From: Aureicoccus marinus
Lineage (GTDB): Bacteria > Bacteroidota > Bacteroidia > Flavobacteriales > Flavobacteriaceae
Assembly: GCF_002954325.1 (NCBI RefSeq)
Contig: NZ_MQVX01000001.1
Location: 77,840 to 141,839, forward strand
DNA: 64,000 nucleotides
Direction: 5' to 3'
The notes below the pieces were generated by a model, which was given only the letters and a program-made list of their open reading frames with translations, was not told the origin of the DNA and did not search any database. The first letter of the stretch is position 1. Each line of letters begins with the position of its first letter. A program made the position numbers and the translations under genes. Below, piece after piece: positions 9,688 through 18,828 of the stretch.

Positions 9688-10985
9688 ATGAAACTCCTGA
9701 TCTACACCCATAAAGTCACCCAGCGCTTCAGCTATGTCATGCGCCAAGTTTTTGATCGCATTCTGCAGGTGGAGTTTGAGACCACCACCAAGGTGGAAGA
9801 CTTTATCAAGCACACTGGGCCAAAAATCACCTACGCCAAGCAGCCCCTGCAGAATGAATTTTTTATTCGTGCCAATGATTTGCTGTTCGAGCGGGGAATC
9901 AATGATTTTCATATCGAAATGGGGAAGTGGGAGGAGCTGCCTTGTTTCTTTGAGGCGGGTGAACGCAGTAATATTCCCTTTGATATTTTCTCAGCTAGTT
10001 TCTTTCTGCTCAGCCGATACGAAGAGTACCTTCCGCACGTCAAGGACGAATTGGGCCGTTTTAAGCCCAACGACAGTATGGCCTTTCAGAACGGGTTTTT
10101 ACAGTTGCCCTTGGTGGATCTCTGGGCCTTCAAATTGCTCAAAGTTTTGACCATTCGCTTTCCGGATTTGACGTACAAGAGCCGGGAGTATAAGTTTACG
10201 CCGATTGTTAACGTAGTGCAGTCACACCGTTACGCCTACGCTCGGCTCTGCGCACCTTTGGGGGGTTTACTTCGGACCTGTTGACTTTGCGTTTCTCTCG
10301 ATTTCGGGAGCGGTTTATGGTGGTGACTAACAAGAAAAAAGATCCTTTTGATCAGTTTTTTGAGCTGATTCAGCTGCACCAAGAGTATGGGGTAAAGGGG
10401 CATTTCTTTTTTCAGTTTGCCGACTACTCCACCCAAGACAAGAATATTGCGGTGCACAAGAATAAGTTTCGCTTTTTAATCAAATCAGTGGCGGATTATG
10501 AACCGGTTTCTTTGAGTGCATCTCATGCAGCAGCCCGGGAACTCAAGACGCTAAAACTCGAAAAGAAACGTCTCAGTGATCTGATCAACCGGCCGATTGA
10601 ATTTGTGCGGACTCGCAACAATCGGGTGTATATTCCTGAGACTTACCGCCAATTAATAGAAGCCGAATTTACAGCTGATTACAGTATGGGGTACAGCCAA
10701 GAGTTGGGTTTTAGAGCTAGTACCTGTACCCCGTTTTACTTCTATGATCTGCTGCTTGAAATTCAACAGCCTTTGCGGATCTATCCCTTTGCTCTTTGCG
10801 ATGAAGCCCTTTTGAAGATTCGAAAGAAGACCAAAATCAAAGAGCAAATTGAAGTGATGTCACAGGCCACGCACTTAGTCAATGGCCACATGATCCAGGT
10901 ATTTTCTAATGAATTGTTGGGTCAAAAACTTCGGGTAGACTGGATGGAACTCTACCGCGAAATGCTCAAAACTTACAGCCGTTAA
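9688..10985 (+). pseudogene. Polysaccharide-deacetylase-like protein, interrupted by a frameshift
   Basis: Two overlapping frames encode one protein of about 432 residues. The first runs from the ATG at 9688 (MKLLIYTHKVTQRFSY) and terminates at 10284. The second frame is open from 10212 and ends at 10985. Continuity is restored by adding one base near 10244-10248, for example a third G in GG at 10244-10245, which gives ...YAYARALRTFGGFTSDLL.... The C-terminal DYSMGYSQELGFRASTCTPFYFYDL segment is characteristic of the flavobacterial polysaccharide deacetylase family. The expected metal-binding motifs look degenerate: the usual IDVDN-like segment reads VNVVQS and the usual IHPS-like segment reads LSAS. 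It is therefore either a decayed gene or a sequencing indel in an already divergent protein. It ends 2 bases before the HAD gene. Confidence 0.75.
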
Positions 10986-10987
10986 TC

Positions 10988-11686
10988 ATGTTGCGATTAG
11001 ATAAGATTGAGCACATTTTTTTTGACCTGGACCACACCCTTTGGGATTTCGAAAAGAACTCCGCCCTGACTTTTGAGTATTTGCTGAGTAAGCATAGTAT
11101 TGCCATTCCCCTAGACCGATTTTTAGAGGTCTATATTCCCCTTAATCGCGAGTATTGGAAGCGTTATCGACTGGGTGAGTTTACGGCAGAAGAGTTGCGT
11201 TTTGTACGCTTGGAAGATGTATTTTCTCGCTTGTCCTACGGGATTAGTCGAGAACAAATCAATCTTTTGGCCGAGGGGTATATCGAACACCTATCGACCC
11301 ATCCTCACTTGATGGAAGGCGCTGTTGAGGTTTTGGATTTTTTGAAGCCTCGTTTTCCCATGCACATTCTCACCAACGGTTTTACCCGGATTCAACAGCG
11401 GAAAATCGAGAACTCGGGTTTGTCTGGCTATTTTGATCATGTGATTGATGCGGAATATGTTGGGGTAAAGAAGCCTGATCCCGAGATCTTTTTGCACGCC
11501 GAAAAACTGGTGCAGGCTAATGGGGAATCCATCCTGATGATCGGTGATGATTTAGAAGCCGATATTTTGGGAGCGGAGGAAAGAGGATGGCAAAGTATCC
11601 ACTTGTTGGAAAACGAGGCAGAAAAACCGCAAAAAGGCCCGCAAATACGCAGTCTTTATGAAATAAAACAGCTGTTTTCGAGTTAG
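10988..11686 (+). CDS. yjjG: HAD-superfamily YjjG-type nucleotidase
   Basis: 232 residues. The HAD motif I nucleophile region FFDLDHTLWDFEKNS (D13 and D15) is the form seen in YjjG/YfnB non-canonical pyrimidine nucleotidases. Motif II is LTNG (ILTNGFTRIQQRK), motif III lysines lie in VGVKKPDPEIF, and motif IV is MIGDDLEADILGA. The cap is C1-type helical. The enzyme is expected to dephosphorylate nucleoside monophosphates such as dUMP or non-canonical bases in the cytoplasm. The start codon lies 2 bases after the preceding stop, so it shares that transcript. Confidence 0.82.
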   Translation: MLRLDKIEHIFFDLDHTLWDFEKNSALTFEYLLSKHSIAIPLDRFLEVYIPLNREYWKRYRLGEFTAEELRFVRLEDVFSRLSYGISREQINLLAEGYIEHLSTHPHLMEGAVEVLDFLKPRFPMHILTNGFTRIQQRKIENSGLSGYFDHVIDAEYVGVKKPDPEIFLHAEKLVQANGESILMIGDDLEADILGAEERGWQSIHLLENEAEKPQKGPQIRSLYEIKQLFSS

Positions 11687-11738
11687 AAAAGTAGGGAATT
11701 CAGTTCCCTGATTGTTCTAACAAAGAACGCACTGCCGA

Positions 11739-12287
11739 ATGAAAACACGCTTGCTTTTCTGGTTTTTTCTTGCGCTGCTTGGCCTCTTTAGCCTGAATTC
11801 CTGCAGCGAAGAACTTGATTTTGATCAAGCCGAAGACCTGCAAGTGACCCCTACCGTGGCGACTTCCCTCTTTTATCTAGAAACCCCTGAGGCCGAAATC
11901 AACAGTGCTCCTGCGGGGAGCTTTATCAGTGAGGTCTTTGAATTTGAAGCTTTTAGCGAAGACTTTATCGCCGAAAATGTTCTGGAAGGAACCATTACCT
12001 ACGAGTACGAGAACTCGACCAGTAAAGAAATTCAACTGAATATTGAATTTTTGGATGCTGCCGGAGAAGTTCTGGACGTAGAGCAATTTCCTGTGGACGC
12101 TCCATCCGGTGCGGTACAACGCGAGGTGCTGTATGGGGTAGGAGGAAAATCACTGGATATACTGCGAAACACCACTCAAATCCGACTCAGTGGGGCCAAT
12201 CGGGGAGATAATACAAGTACTTCATCGGCCTCCGAACCCAAGTTTATCTTAAGATCCAGCGCTGCCTTTCGCCTACAACTACAATGA
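11739..12287 (+). CDS. Lipoprotein of unknown function
   Basis: 182 residues with a lipoprotein signal (LGLFSLNSC, lipidated Cys22) followed by the acidic stretch SEELDFDQAED, which resembles the acidic Bacteroidota surface-export signal. The rest is predicted beta-rich with ENSTSKEIQLNIEF and ends RLQLQ. It overlaps the next gene by ATGA at 12284-12287, so the two are translationally coupled and probably act together in the outer membrane. No named family recognised. Confidence 0.7.
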   Translation: MKTRLLFWFFLALLGLFSLNSCSEELDFDQAEDLQVTPTVATSLFYLETPEAEINSAPAGSFISEVFEFEAFSEDFIAENVLEGTITYEYENSTSKEIQLNIEFLDAAGEVLDVEQFPVDAPSGAVQREVLYGVGGKSLDILRNTTQIRLSGANRGDNTSTSSASEPKFILRSSAAFRLQLQ

Positions 12288-13746
12288 GACTAAAACGGTG
12301 GATGCAGTGGGGACTGCTCTTTGGAGCAGTGGTTGGGGTATACGGACAGACCAAACCCTTGTTGTACGATTTTACAGAATTGCCTCAGGCGATGCTACAG
12401 AATCCCGGTACGGATTCCCCTATACGATGGCATGTAGGCGTACCCTTGCTTTCGTCTTATAGCCTTCAGGCGGGTATCAGTGGTTTTTCGGTAGCGGATT
12501 TATTTGCCAACGACGGGGTAGATTTTACCACCAAGGTCGGGAACCTGGTTCGTGATGATTTGAATCAGCGCGATCGTATTGCCTTCGAAAGTCAAATTGA
12601 ACTGATCAGTTTGGGCTTTCAGCACAAGTTGGACCCTTCCATTTACTACAGCTTTGGAGCCTATGCTGATTTTCAGTTCATCAACTATTGGCCAAGTGAT
12701 TTAGCTCGATTGGCTTTTGATGGGAATGGAGGAGCTTTGGACCGACGATTTGATTTGGAAGACCTAAAAATACGGGCCGATGGCGTTATCGTTTTTCATG
12801 CGGGAATCAGTAAAAAGATTAGTCGAAAGTGGAGGGTAGGCGCCCGAGCCAAGCTCTATTCCAGTATTTTTCAATTGCAGTCTACCAATAATAGCGGATA
12901 CTTTGTAACTACCCAGGGGCAAAATAACCTCCTGCGCAATACCCTGGTGGCCGATATGCAGGTACAGACTTCTGGTCTTCAAGAAATACAGTCCATTTTC
13001 CAGGATGGAGTCGTGAGTAACAACACCCAAAGACTACAGCAATTGCTTCTGCGTCGAGTCCTACTAGGAGGTGACTTGGGAATAGGCGCTGATTTTGGGT
13101 TTACCTTTTTTCAAACCCCGGAATGGCGCTGGACGGGTAGTGTAACGGATTTAGGCTTTATTTACCACAACAAAGATGTTTTGAACTACACCCTGAACGG
13201 AGCCGTTTCGAATGAAGGGGTGCAGTTTATACTTCCCGACGCCTTTTGACTCCTGGGGATCCTTGGCAAAACCTCATAGATGAGATCGATCAGTTGATAC
13301 CTTTCGAAGAAAACAACGCCTCGTATATCAGTATGAGGCCTACCCGGGTAAACCTTCAGATTCGACGTAATTGGGGGCAACCGCGGGATAAAGTCAATTC
13401 AGAAAATTGCTATTGTGGGGCCGAAGCCTTCGAAAACCGTGCAGATTATGGTTATGTCAACAGTTATGGAGCTCTTTTGAACTGGGTACACCGACCCCGA
13501 GGTCCGCAATGGACCTTTTCAGGATTTTATCAACGGCGTATCGGAAGTGCCTGGACCATTAAAACTACACTGGGTGTTGACCAGTTTCAATGGTTGAACC
13601 TGGGCTTGGGTACGCAAGTACAAGCCGGTCCTGTTCAATTTTATCTTTTGGCCGATAACCTCTTGGGTTACCGGAATCTAGCGGCCAGTCATTCCGCTTA
13701 TGTACAGTTTGGGTTCAACGTGCTCACCTGGAAACCGAAGAAGTAA
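12284..13746 (+). pseudogene. DUF5723-type outer-membrane protein, interrupted by a frameshift
   Basis: A signal peptide (MQWGLLFGAVVGVYGQ) is followed by an outer-membrane beta-barrel-like protein. The first frame stops at 13249 after ILPDAF; the second resumes with LTPGDPWQNLIDEIDQLIPF and ends at 13746. Adding one T to the TTTT run at 13244-13247 gives a continuous product of about 487 residues, including the conserved C-terminal VHRPRGPQWTFSGFYQRR and YLLADNLLGYRN blocks typical of this Bacteroidota family. The family often sits beside gliding or T9SS-related genes but its role is not established. It is coupled to the upstream lipoprotein. A real single-base deletion or a homopolymer sequencing error would look the same here. 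Confidence 0.75.
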
Positions 13747-13754
13747 TACGTCAA

Positions 13755-13823
13755 CTAGAGAAAGAGCTTTGCGATGAGGAGCAAGACAATGTAAGCAGCG
13801 CCGATAAGTAGAGACCTGATCAT
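13755..13823 (-). CDS. Possible 22-residue single-helix membrane peptide
   Basis: ATG at 13823 to TAG at 13755-13757 encodes MIRSLLIGAAYIVLLLIAKL plus two residues. A short basic N-terminus followed by a continuous hydrophobic helix is what a membrane microprotein would look like. It sits alone in a 181-base gap. No clear promoter was found, so chance cannot be excluded. Confidence 0.3.
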   Translation of the reverse strand: MIRSLLIGAAYIVLLLIAKLFL

Positions 13824-13927
13824 AATAGATGTTCTTTAATGGTTACGGAACAATGACGAGGAAAAAGTTACATCCACGGGTCAAAAAAATGGTTTTTTTC
13901 CGATATAATTGTTGATATTCTCTACAT

Positions 13928-14758
13928 ATGAAACAAATAGCACCTCTTTTAGCGCTCTTGGTCTGCGGGCAAATCCTGGCACAGGCAGAATTAAATGATT
14001 ACAAGTACTTCATTGTTCCCAAGCAATTTAAAGTACTTAAAAAGCCCAACGAATTTAAGACCAGTACCCTGGTCAAGTACCTCTTGGTACAGAATGGGAT
14101 GGAGGGCGTTTACGAGGATGTGCAACCCGCAGAGTTGATCATGAATCCTTGTATGGCTGTGCAAGTGGAACTCATCGATGAGAAGAAGTTTTTAAACACC
14201 CAGTTGTCTCTACAGTTTTTGGACTGCAACAAAAAAGAGATCTACCGAACCCCACTTAGAAAGAGTTCGAAGAAGGACTTTATTGAAGCTTATGACGATG
14301 CCATCCGCAAGACTTTTTCGCCAATAGCGGCCATGACCTATGCCTACAGAGGTCCTCAAGCCCCTGCAGTGGCTGAAGCGGTTGAAGAAATGCCAGAAGC
14401 TCCTGAACAGCCTGAGCAGCCTCCAGTCGTTCAAAAACCAAGTGAAGCAAGTACAACACCCCCGCCACCTCCGCCACCACCGCAAAAGAAGCTTCGTGCA
14501 AACTTCAAAGACGATGTGGTCCGGCTGCCTGAAGCCGAGTTAGTCGCCATCAAGGAAGGGGATGCCTACAAAGTCCTGAACGAGAAACAAGAGGTTGTTT
14601 TTTACCTATCGGCTACTCTAAAACCTGATGTGTATTTGATGCAACGATCCGAGCAACGCGGCTTGGTTTTTAAAAGCAAAGGCAAGTGGTTTATGGAACG
14701 CCTAATGGATTCCGGTAAGCACAAAGTGGAGTGGATTGAGATCAGTTTTCAGAACTGA
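13928..14758 (+). CDS. Secreted protein with Pro/Glu-rich linker, unknown
   Basis: 276 residues with a signal peptide (MKQIAPLLALLVCGQILAQA). An N-terminal domain (about 20-140) contains KYFIVPKQFKVLKKPNEF and LVKYLLVQNGM. A low-complexity linker rich in Glu, Pro and Gln (about 143-190, including eight consecutive prolines) leads to a C-terminal domain of about 85 residues (VVRLPEAELVAIKEGDAYKV to VEWIEISFQN). I recognise the type as a conserved flavobacterial secreted hypothetical, without known function. Its last 10 bases overlap the 3' end of rarA. Confidence 0.65.
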   Translation: MKQIAPLLALLVCGQILAQAELNDYKYFIVPKQFKVLKKPNEFKTSTLVKYLLVQNGMEGVYEDVQPAELIMNPCMAVQVELIDEKKFLNTQLSLQFLDCNKKEIYRTPLRKSSKKDFIEAYDDAIRKTFSPIAAMTYAYRGPQAPAVAEAVEEMPEAPEQPEQPPVVQKPSEASTTPPPPPPPPQKKLRANFKDDVVRLPEAELVAIKEGDAYKVLNEKQEVVFYLSATLKPDVYLMQRSEQRGLVFKSKGKWFMERLMDSGKHKVEWIEISFQN

Positions 14759-16026
14759 TATTTCTGCTTCCATTTTTGGACTAGTTCTTTTTTAAGCTGT
14801 TGCTCTCTGGGGTTGTCTCCCATCGAAATCAGATTCTTTCCCTGGAGTTCGTCGGGTAAGAATTCCTGTTCTACAAAGTTTCCGGGATGATCATGAGCGT
14901 AAAGGTATTCCGCGCCGTAACCCAATTCTTCCATGAGAGCAGTAGGAGCATTGCGCAGATGTAGGGGCACCTCGAGGTTGCCCGTTTCTTTCACGACTTG
15001 TTGGGCCTGATTAATGGCCATATAGCTTGCATTGCTCTTGGGAGAGCTAGCGAGGTAAATAGTGGCTTGGCTCAGCAGAATACGCGATTCCGGCCAACCG
15101 ACTACACTCACCGCCTGAAAGGTGTTGTTGGCGAGCAGTAAAGCGTTGGGATTGGCATTTCCGATGTCTTCCGAGGCCAAAATTAAAAGGCGTCGTGCGA
15201 TGAACTTGACATCCTCTCCACCTTCAATCATCCGGGCCAACCAATACACGGCGGCATTGGGATCACTACCGCGAATGGATTTAATATAGGCCGAAACGAT
15301 ATCGTAATGCTGTTCGCCATCCTTGTCGTAGCGCATGCCCTGTTCCTGTACCAGTTGGTTGACCTTATCATTGGTAATGACCACCGGTTTTTCTTTGGAG
15401 GCCATAACCACCCATTCCAATAGATTCAGCAGCTTACGTCCGTCTCCGCCCGAAAAACGCATGAGGGCTTCGGTTTCTTTGAGTTGTGTTTTCTTTTCTT
15501 GTAAAAGCTCGTCCAGGGCAATAGCTCTTTCTAAGACCGCACTGAGCTGCTCCTTTTGGAGGGGCTTGATCACAAAGACTTGGCAGCGAGACAGGAGAGC
15601 AGGAATAACTTCAAAACTGGGATTCTCTGTCGTGGCCCCAATTAAAGTGACCCAGCCTTTTTCGACTGCTCCGAGCAAGGAATCCTGCTGGGATTTACTA
15701 AAGCGGTGAATCTCGTCAATAAATAGGATGGGGTTTTTGGGCCCAAATAAGCCCGAGTTTCGCTTCGCCCGTTCAATGACTTCACGTACTTCTTTTACTC
15801 CTGAATTGATCGCACTCAAGGTGTAAAAAGGACGGTCGCTGCCTTCTGCTAAAAGCAAGGCTAAGGTGGTTTTACCCGTTCCGGGAGGTCCCCAAAGGAT
15901 CATGGAACTGATGGCCCCGTGGTCGATTTGAGCGCGAAGCGGACCGCCTGGACCAATCAGGTGTTCCTGTCCGACATAATCGTCCAGAGTTTTAGGGCGT
16001 ACGCGTTCCGCTAAGGGTTGACTCAT
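14749..16026 (-). CDS. rarA: Replication-associated recombination protein A (AAA ATPase)
   Basis: 425 residues, the standard length for RarA/MgsA (WRNIP1 family). It begins with PLAERVRPKTLDDYVGQEHL, has Walker A GPPGTGKT at 46-53 and Walker B LFIDEIHRF with D104 E105, and then a sensor region and the RarA C-terminal tetramerisation domain (IVSAYIKSIRGSDPNAAVYWLARMIEGGED type, followed by DDVKFIARRL-like sequence). It acts at stalled replication forks with SSB in related bacteria. Transcribed alone from a near-consensus promoter just upstream. Confidence 0.93.
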   Translation of the reverse strand: MSQPLAERVRPKTLDDYVGQEHLIGPGGPLRAQIDHGAISSMILWGPPGTGKTTLALLLAEGSDRPFYTLSAINSGVKEVREVIERAKRNSGLFGPKNPILFIDEIHRFSKSQQDSLLGAVEKGWVTLIGATTENPSFEVIPALLSRCQVFVIKPLQKEQLSAVLERAIALDELLQEKKTQLKETEALMRFSGGDGRKLLNLLEWVVMASKEKPVVITNDKVNQLVQEQGMRYDKDGEQHYDIVSAYIKSIRGSDPNAAVYWLARMIEGGEDVKFIARRLLILASEDIGNANPNALLLANNTFQAVSVVGWPESRILLSQATIYLASSPKSNASYMAINQAQQVVKETGNLEVPLHLRNAPTALMEELGYGAEYLYAHDHPGNFVEQEFLPDELQGKNLISMGDNPREQQLKKELVQKWKQKYQF

Positions 16027-16060
16027 GAGGCAGCTTTAGGAATGGAAATTTTCCAGTCCC

Positions 16061-16090
16061 TAAAATTACCCATTCTGAGGTGACTACAAA
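16061..16090 (-). promoter_or_regulatory. Candidate rarA promoter
   Basis: On the minus strand a TTTG (16090-16087) is followed, after 18 bases, by TAATTTTA (16068-16061), one mismatch from TAnnTTTG. The expected transcript start leaves a leader of about 28 bases that contains the near-palindrome TGGAAAATTTCCA. Confidence 0.4.
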
Positions 16091-16100
16091 GTCTTCGGAA

Positions 16101-17177
16101 TTAATTATTAATCTGCTCCCAGTTGGTGCCGTCGCTTTGAAGAATGACGATATCGCGGTTGCCAATCGAGGTGTCAGCCGTACTATTAGCGTTGATATAG
16201 GTACTAATACTGATGGTATTGGTCGTTTTGTTTTTGAGAACATAAATACGACCCGTACAGCTCGAGGCACTCGGCAAAGTAATGCTGTGGTTTCCGGTGA
16301 TCAGAATGGTGTAGTGATCTTCTGTTAGGGTCAGGTTACCCGAGGTCGAGGCAATGGATTTTGAAACTGATCCATTTACTTGTAGCGTTGAGTTGGCGAT
16401 ATTAAATCCGGAAGAGGAGTCGTCGTAATCGCTGTCTACCGGGACTTGTTGAGGGTTGATGTTGATTCCAAAACGAGGCTTGGCACTGGCGGAGTTACTG
16501 GATCCCTGTACCCGAAAAAGCTCGGTATGGAACTGCCCGGAGCGATAGTCGTAGCGTTTAAAGATAATCGGTTCAGCCCCATCGTCTCCAATGATAAATT
16601 CTAGTCGACCGTCATTGCTTGGACCACCTGAACCTATTTCAAAAAGATCGGTTCCTCCGGTACTACCCTTCAATCGAAAGCTTCCGTTGGAGGTTGTAAA
16701 GAACATGGGTTTGTAAAAAGAGGCTCCTGCAGAGGCGAATTGTAAAGCGGCAACACTTCCGTTTCCGTTCACATAAACCAGGGGTTGATCGTTGTCGGTA
16801 TAATCAGGAAAACCCTGAGTCAGCCCCAGCGTTTGTCTTCGACCAAATCGAAGCAAAGGCCAATTGTTTGACCGCACCTCCATGGCTACATCGTCCGTAT
16901 GCCCCAGAAAGTTGGAACTACTCAGCCCTACATTTCCGTCGACCGTCCAGTTGTCATTTCCGGAAGACATCCATACCGTTCCATTAAAAACATAGAGTTT
17001 CTGGGTTTCGTCATTGTAAGCAATAGATCCTTCCGTGGCATCAGTCACGGCATTCATGTTGGCCAAACTACTGAATCGAGGAATGCCCATAACGGCGGCC
17101 GCATCAATTTGCGCCAGAACAAAATAGGGAAGAAGGCAGGTGAGAAAAAAGAGGCCCAGTATTTTCATTCGATTCAT
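16101..17177 (-). CDS. Secreted repeat-containing surface protein, tail-fibre-like C-terminus
   Basis: 358 residues with a signal peptide (MKILGLFFLTCLLPYFVLAQ). The first section has AYNDETQKLYVFNGTVWMS, a pattern seen in flavobacterial proteins with phage-tail-like collar segments. The middle is Gly/Ser/Asn-rich and beta-structured. The C-terminus (SITLPSASSCTGRIYVLKNK to DIVILQSDGTNWEQI) resembles the repeat unit found in tail-fibre and adhesin-like proteins. No T9SS C-terminal domain is visible, so the final location is uncertain. It precedes rarA on the same strand but rarA has its own promoter. Confidence 0.6.
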   Translation of the reverse strand: MNRMKILGLFFLTCLLPYFVLAQIDAAAVMGIPRFSSLANMNAVTDATEGSIAYNDETQKLYVFNGTVWMSSGNDNWTVDGNVGLSSSNFLGHTDDVAMEVRSNNWPLLRFGRRQTLGLTQGFPDYTDNDQPLVYVNGNGSVAALQFASAGASFYKPMFFTTSNGSFRLKGSTGGTDLFEIGSGGPSNDGRLEFIIGDDGAEPIIFKRYDYRSGQFHTELFRVQGSSNSASAKPRFGININPQQVPVDSDYDDSSSGFNIANSTLQVNGSVSKSIASTSGNLTLTEDHYTILITGNHSITLPSASSCTGRIYVLKNKTTNTISISTYINANSTADTSIGNRDIVILQSDGTNWEQINN

Positions 17178-17355
17178 TCTTTAGTATCCAACAAGCTGGA
17201 TATCAGATGTTGTGGTTTAGTGGGGAAAGATATTGGAAATCAAATCTGAAGTTCAATATTTGTTGCGAAAGCCTCTTTTCGTAAGGGGAAAGGAGGGTTT
17301 TCCGACAATTTGACGGCCATCCTCACGTTGGTCTATCAATTGCATTAGGCAAGGC

Positions 17356-18063
17356 ATGTCTTTAAAACCCACTTCCATAAATTCGACCTATCCGGATGCC
17401 AGTCGCTGGTTATTGATACCGTTCTTTGCGGTCTTGACCATTTGGGTCGTCTATTACCTGGAAATCAGCTGGGGTGTTAACTTCAATACCCACGGGATCT
17501 ACCCGCAGAGATTAAGTGGATTACAAGGGGTCCTGTTTAGTCCTTTTATTCACGGGTCCCTGGATCACTTGTACAACAACAGTTTTCCTCTTTTAATCTT
17601 ACTGGCAGCCTTGATCTATTTTTTTCCTAAACAAGCCTGGCAGGTGGTTTTGTGGGGGATTCTCAGCTCGGGATTACTCACCTGGCTTATCGGTCGGCCT
17701 TCCTATCATATTGGTGCCAGTGGTTTAATCTATGTGCTGGCTAGCTTTATTTTCTTCAAAGGGATTCGAAGCGGGCATTACCGCTGGGTGGCTCTCTCTT
17801 TGGGGGTGGTGTTCGTTTACGGAAGCATGCTCTGGTATGTGTTACCGGTCAAAGAAGGGATTTCTTGGGAAGGTCACTTATCGGGGCTTTTAAGTGGCTT
17901 GGCCTTGAGTTGGACCTTACCCAATCGCATGCCTAGTGCACCCAAATACGCTTGGGAAGCAGAAGACTATAAGGAAGAAGAAGATGCTTTTATGCGCCAT
18001 TTTGACGCCGACGGAAACTTTATTGAGCAGCTGCCGGAGGAGCAAACAGACGCTGACGAATAA
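17356..18063 (+). CDS. Rhomboid family intramembrane serine protease
   Basis: 235 residues with about six hydrophobic helices. The catalytic serine is in GASG (S122), the catalytic histidine is H174 in WEGHLSGLLSG, and an HGSLDHLYNN motif (66-75) corresponds to the conserved HxxxxHxxxN segment of helix 2 that forms the oxyanion environment. All core rhomboid residues are present, so the protease should be active in the inner membrane; the substrate is unknown. A soluble acidic C-terminal tail (about 190-235) is appended. The last 44 bases overlap the convergent rlmB gene. Confidence 0.88.
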   Translation: MSLKPTSINSTYPDASRWLLIPFFAVLTIWVVYYLEISWGVNFNTHGIYPQRLSGLQGVLFSPFIHGSLDHLYNNSFPLLILLAALIYFFPKQAWQVVLWGILSSGLLTWLIGRPSYHIGASGLIYVLASFIFFKGIRSGHYRWVALSLGVVFVYGSMLWYVLPVKEGISWEGHLSGLLSGLALSWTLPNRMPSAPKYAWEAEDYKEEEDAFMRHFDADGNFIEQLPEEQTDADE

Positions 18064-18778
18064 CCTCGTACAGAGCGATCCCACAGGCCACCGATACATT
18101 GAGCGACTCAATCTTCCCCAAAAGAGGTAAAGAGCCTCTGGCATCCGTTAATTTGAGCAGTGAAGGATGAATGCCTTTTTCTTCCGATCCCATCAATAGG
18201 GCCAAAGGGGCCTTTAGATCCTGCTCATAGAGAGAATCAGAAGCTTTTTCTGTAATTCCAACCACTTGGATTCCCGATGCCTGCAGATAATAGACGGCAT
18301 CTTTGAGGTGATCCACTTTAATCAAGGGAATATTGAAGGCCGCTCCTGCTGAGGTTTTGATGGTGTCTTCATTGACTGGTGCATTGCCGCTTTTGGCTAA
18401 AATGATACCACTGGCCCCAGTGCATTCTGCTGTACGGATAATGGCTCCGTAGTTGCGTACGTCAGAAACCTGATCTAATAGAAGAAAGAGTGCCGGTTTG
18501 TTTGCTGCCAAAGCCGATTCGACCACTTCTTCCAAACCGACAAAATTGACGGGCGACATCTGCCCAACGGCTCCCTGATGATTGTGCGGGGTAAGTCGAT
18601 TTAGTTTTTCGATGGGTACGTAGGAAGTGCTTACGCTGGCTTTGCGCAGAACACCTTCTAATTGCTGAAATAGATCTCCTTGAAGTCCCTTTTGAAGAAA
18701 GACTTTATTGAAGCTTTTACCAGCCTCTACGGCTTCTATTACGGCCCTAATTCCGTAAATCAATGATTCTTTTGCCAT
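18020..18778 (-). CDS. rlmB: SPOUT rRNA 2'-O-methyltransferase, RlmB/TrmH type
   Basis: 252 residues. The N-terminal substrate-binding domain (SLIYGIRAVIEAVEAGKSFNKVFL) is followed by the SPOUT catalytic domain: LLDQVSDVRNYGAIIRTAECTG (motif 1), LLMGSEEKGI (motif 2) and SLNVSVACGIALYEVIRQR (motif 3), which form the trefoil knot that binds S-adenosylmethionine. RlmB methylates a 23S rRNA guanosine (G2251 in E. coli). Other TrmH-family specificities cannot be excluded from motifs alone. The gene overlaps the rhomboid gene tail to tail. Confidence 0.87.
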   Translation of the reverse strand: MAKESLIYGIRAVIEAVEAGKSFNKVFLQKGLQGDLFQQLEGVLRKASVSTSYVPIEKLNRLTPHNHQGAVGQMSPVNFVGLEEVVESALAANKPALFLLLDQVSDVRNYGAIIRTAECTGASGIILAKSGNAPVNEDTIKTSAGAAFNIPLIKVDHLKDAVYYLQASGIQVVGITEKASDSLYEQDLKAPLALLMGSEEKGIHPSLLKLTDARGSLPLLGKIESLNVSVACGIALYEVIRQRLFAPPAAAQ

Positions 18779-18812
18779 TTTATTTATTGAGATCTTTTTC
18801 TTCTGACTAGGG

Positions 18813-18820
18813 CAAAGGTA
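18813..18820 (-). promoter_or_regulatory. Candidate -7 box for rlmB
   Basis: TACCTTTG on the minus strand is a perfect TAnnTTTG match about 35 bases upstream of the rlmB ATG. No TTG lies 17-23 bases further upstream; that region is the preceding operon's terminator hairpin. Confidence 0.35.
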
Positions 18821-18828
18821 AGTACTAA

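Noticed and set aside
11693-11709. AGGGAA/TTCCCT hairpin after the HAD gene as a terminator
   Set aside because: A 6-bp stem without a T run is too weak to support a call.
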